Assembly: GCA_046343415.1 (NCBI GenBank)
Contig: JBKDNL010000003.1
Location: 1 to 15,442 of the forward strand
From: JALHMQ01 sp020248785
GTDB taxonomy: Bacteria; Pseudomonadota; Gammaproteobacteria; Burkholderiales; Burkholderiaceae_F
Length of the DNA: 15,442 nucleotides
Reading direction: 5' to 3'
Shown here: positions 14,999-15,442 of the stretch, in pieces
Position numbering within the stretch: the first letter of the stretch is position 1
Layout: every line of letters starts with the position of its first letter
Made by a program: the position numbers and the translations under genes
The notes under the pieces: model-generated
What the model saw: the letters and a program-made list of their open reading frames with translations, nothing else
What the model was told of the DNA's origin: nothing
Database searches by the model: none

Positions 14999-15043
14999 CT
15001 GACGGTTCCCCTGATGGTTCTCTGATGATTCTCTGATGGTTCG
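14999..15043. repeat. Tandem array of four 11-12 bp units (candidate unwinding element)
   Basis: On the plus strand the units are CTGACGGTTCCC, CTGATGGTTCT, CTGATGATTCT and CTGATGGTTCG, directly joined. A unit of 11 is not a multiple of 3, so the repeats fall in different codon phases of the initiator gene and are conserved as DNA, not as peptide. The array is about 49% A+T, well above the surrounding sequence. It lies 25 bases from the iteron-like array, the arrangement expected of an origin unwinding region. Confidence 0.8.
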
Positions 15044-15068
15044 GGGGCAATCTGTGCAGGGGTGAGCG

Positions 15069-15164
15069 GCAAACTTTGCACCCCCTCCGGCACCGTTTGC
15101 ACCCCCCCTTCACCTGCACGGTCTGCACCCTGCACCGTTTGCACCCCTGCATCGTTTGCAGGGG
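15069..15164. repeat. Iteron-like array, five copies of about 16 bp
   Basis: Plus-strand consensus is GCACCGTTTGCACCCC. Copies lie at 15069-15084, 15090-15105, 15116-15130, 15132-15147 and 15149-15164, with start-to-start spacing of 21, 26, 16 and 17. The second and fourth are identical to the consensus; the first, third and fifth carry two to five changes. The fifth copy also forms a perfect CCCCTGCA/TGCAGGGG hairpin on its own. A partial copy (ACGTTGCACCC) lies near 15184. Each copy has imperfect TGCA...TGCA symmetry, like the O-binding iterons of lambda. Because the copies encode similar peptide phrases (GVQTV), a protein-level repeat is a weaker alternative. Confidence 0.75.
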
Positions 15165-15258
15165 TTCCAACGATGATGACAAACACGTTGCACCCACGCG
15201 GGCCAGCGTTCAGCGATACGTTTAGCTCGCCCAATTGCTGAAGGTTGCGGATCGCCCC

Positions 15259-15399
15259 CCTAATCTTACTGTGTCACAAACGTAGTCTTTCGCTTCGTTG
15301 ACCGCAGTGCGGGCAATGGCCGAGGCGATGGATGAGCTGGACGCCGAGCAGGTGGCGGATCGTTGCGATCGAGTTGGGCGCGTGCCGCTGAGCGCGCCG
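15259..15399. repeat. Right arm of the long inverted repeat (pairs with 1-141)
   Basis: Reverse complement of 1-141 with a single difference at 15298. The inner edge at 15259 is the exact point where the phage replication-gene frame loses meaning, so this arm replaced or interrupted the 5' part of that gene. The window continues 43 bases beyond the matched region, and the transposase-like frame continues through them, so the left arm probably also continues outside the window. Confidence 0.93.
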
Positions 15400-15442
15400 G
15401 GCTGCCGCGCGGGATGTAATCGGCGGGAAGGGCAGGCACTTG
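15274..15442 (-). CDS. C-terminal fragment of the second transposase-like copy (tentative, IS91-like)
   Basis: Open from the window edge to TGA at 15274-15276, 55 residues. The last 41 residues are identical to the fragment at the left end, since the one base difference is a silent CAA/CAG change. The additional upstream residues are KCLPFPPITSRAAA. It ends with the same HCPHCGQ Cys motif. Both copies point into the segment, so their 3' ends face each other across about 15.1 kb. The family call is by resemblance only, as for the left copy. The frame VPALPADYIPRGSPARSAAR in another phase over 15385-15442 also has good codon bias, so a small frameshift in this copy cannot be excluded. Confidence 0.4.
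   Translation of the reverse strand, partial: KCLPFPPITSRAAARRAQRHAPNSIATIRHLLGVQLIHRLGHCPHCGQRSERLRL

Larger units (their letters stand above)
14999..15164. other. Candidate phage replication origin within the initiator gene
   Basis: An iteron-like array (15069-15164) is followed by a more A+T-rich tandem 11-mer array (14999-15043) inside the linker between the DNA-binding and loader-contact halves of an O-like initiator. Lambda and relatives place their origin in the same position of the O gene, with iterons followed by an A+T-rich region. The assignment is inference from this layout. The initiator that would use it is truncated here, so it may be inactive unless supplied in trans. Confidence 0.6.
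14617..15258 (-). pseudogene. Phage replication initiator (lambda O / DnaT-like), 5' end removed at the inverted-repeat junction
   Basis: The frame runs from the repeat boundary to TAA at 14617-14619, about 213 codons. The first residues after the boundary (AIRNLQQLGELNVSLNAGPR) are the last helix and wing of a winged-helix DNA-binding domain, so most of that N-terminal domain is missing. A repeat-rich linker follows, then a C-terminal domain about 90 residues long (RFALTELPAHWAEFCEEHRP, FRDYWTALPG, KLDWCATWRNWCRNE) like the helicase-loader-contacting domain of phage O-type and DnaT-like proteins. A TTG at 15232-15234 gives a 205-residue frame but would still lack the start of the winged helix. 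Upstream, the frame reads into the repeat and meets TGA at 15274. The linker DNA carries two repeat arrays, as in the lambda O gene. Probably non-functional as it stands. Confidence 0.75.

Noticed and set aside
1..15442. Terminal repeats as a sign of a circular or terminally redundant phage genome
   Set aside because: The repeat is inverted, not direct, it does not coincide with the right end of the window, and it carries part of a transposase-like gene.

Overview
The window reads as a GC-rich (roughly two-thirds G+C by eye) piece of a temperate podovirus-like prophage from a proteobacterium, most likely Beta- or Gammaproteobacteria. Codon use is strongly GC3-biased. Nearly every gene lies on the minus strand in one tightly packed series with short overlaps (ATGA, GTGA, TGATG). 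I cannot name the host.

Layout from the right end, in the direction of transcription: (i) 15259-15442 is one arm of a long inverted repeat that carries the 3' end of a transposase-like gene. (ii) 14617-15258 is the 3' part of a phage replication-initiator-like gene (lambda O / DnaT-like layout) whose 5' end is cut off exactly at the repeat boundary. It contains an iteron-like array and a tandem 11-bp array that together resemble a replication origin. (iii) 14136-14624 is a DUF5681-type DNA-binding or small-terminase-like protein. (iv) 13469-14152, 12396-13466, 12100-12399, 11738-12100 and 11197-11727 are small virion-type or unknown proteins, including a decoration-like protein and a coiled-coil protein. 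(v) 1469-11200 is one giant reading frame of about 3,243 codons. It encodes a phage polyvalent protein (N-terminal hydrophobic/Gly-Ala region, inorganic-pyrophosphatase-like domain, RadC/JAB domain, HEXXH zincin, LPD38-type C-terminus) and is split by a single in-frame TAG at 7220-7222 inside the JAB domain. (vi) 981-1472 is a small coiled-coil protein translationally coupled to the giant. (vii) 283-931 is a HigB/RelE-type toxin with its HigA-type antitoxin and a palindromic operator. (viii) 1-141 is the other arm of the inverted repeat.

The most interesting points are these. Three short high-GC3 reading frames are nested, in another frame, in two linkers of the giant gene, where the giant frame itself loses its coding bias. 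An amber codon breaks a conserved JAB domain. A candidate origin sits inside the initiator gene, with repeat units out of phase with codons. Two inverted, nearly identical arms flank the segment, and one of them truncates a phage gene. No large terminase, portal, major capsid, tail, integrase or lysis gene is visible, so this is either a rearranged or defective prophage fragment or part of a phage with an unusual gene order.

If intact, the giant protein and its small neighbours would be made late, packaged, and ejected into the host with the DNA. The toxin-antitoxin pair is a self-regulated accessory module with its own control region. The 142-282 stretch beside the left repeat arm holds no feature that I can support.
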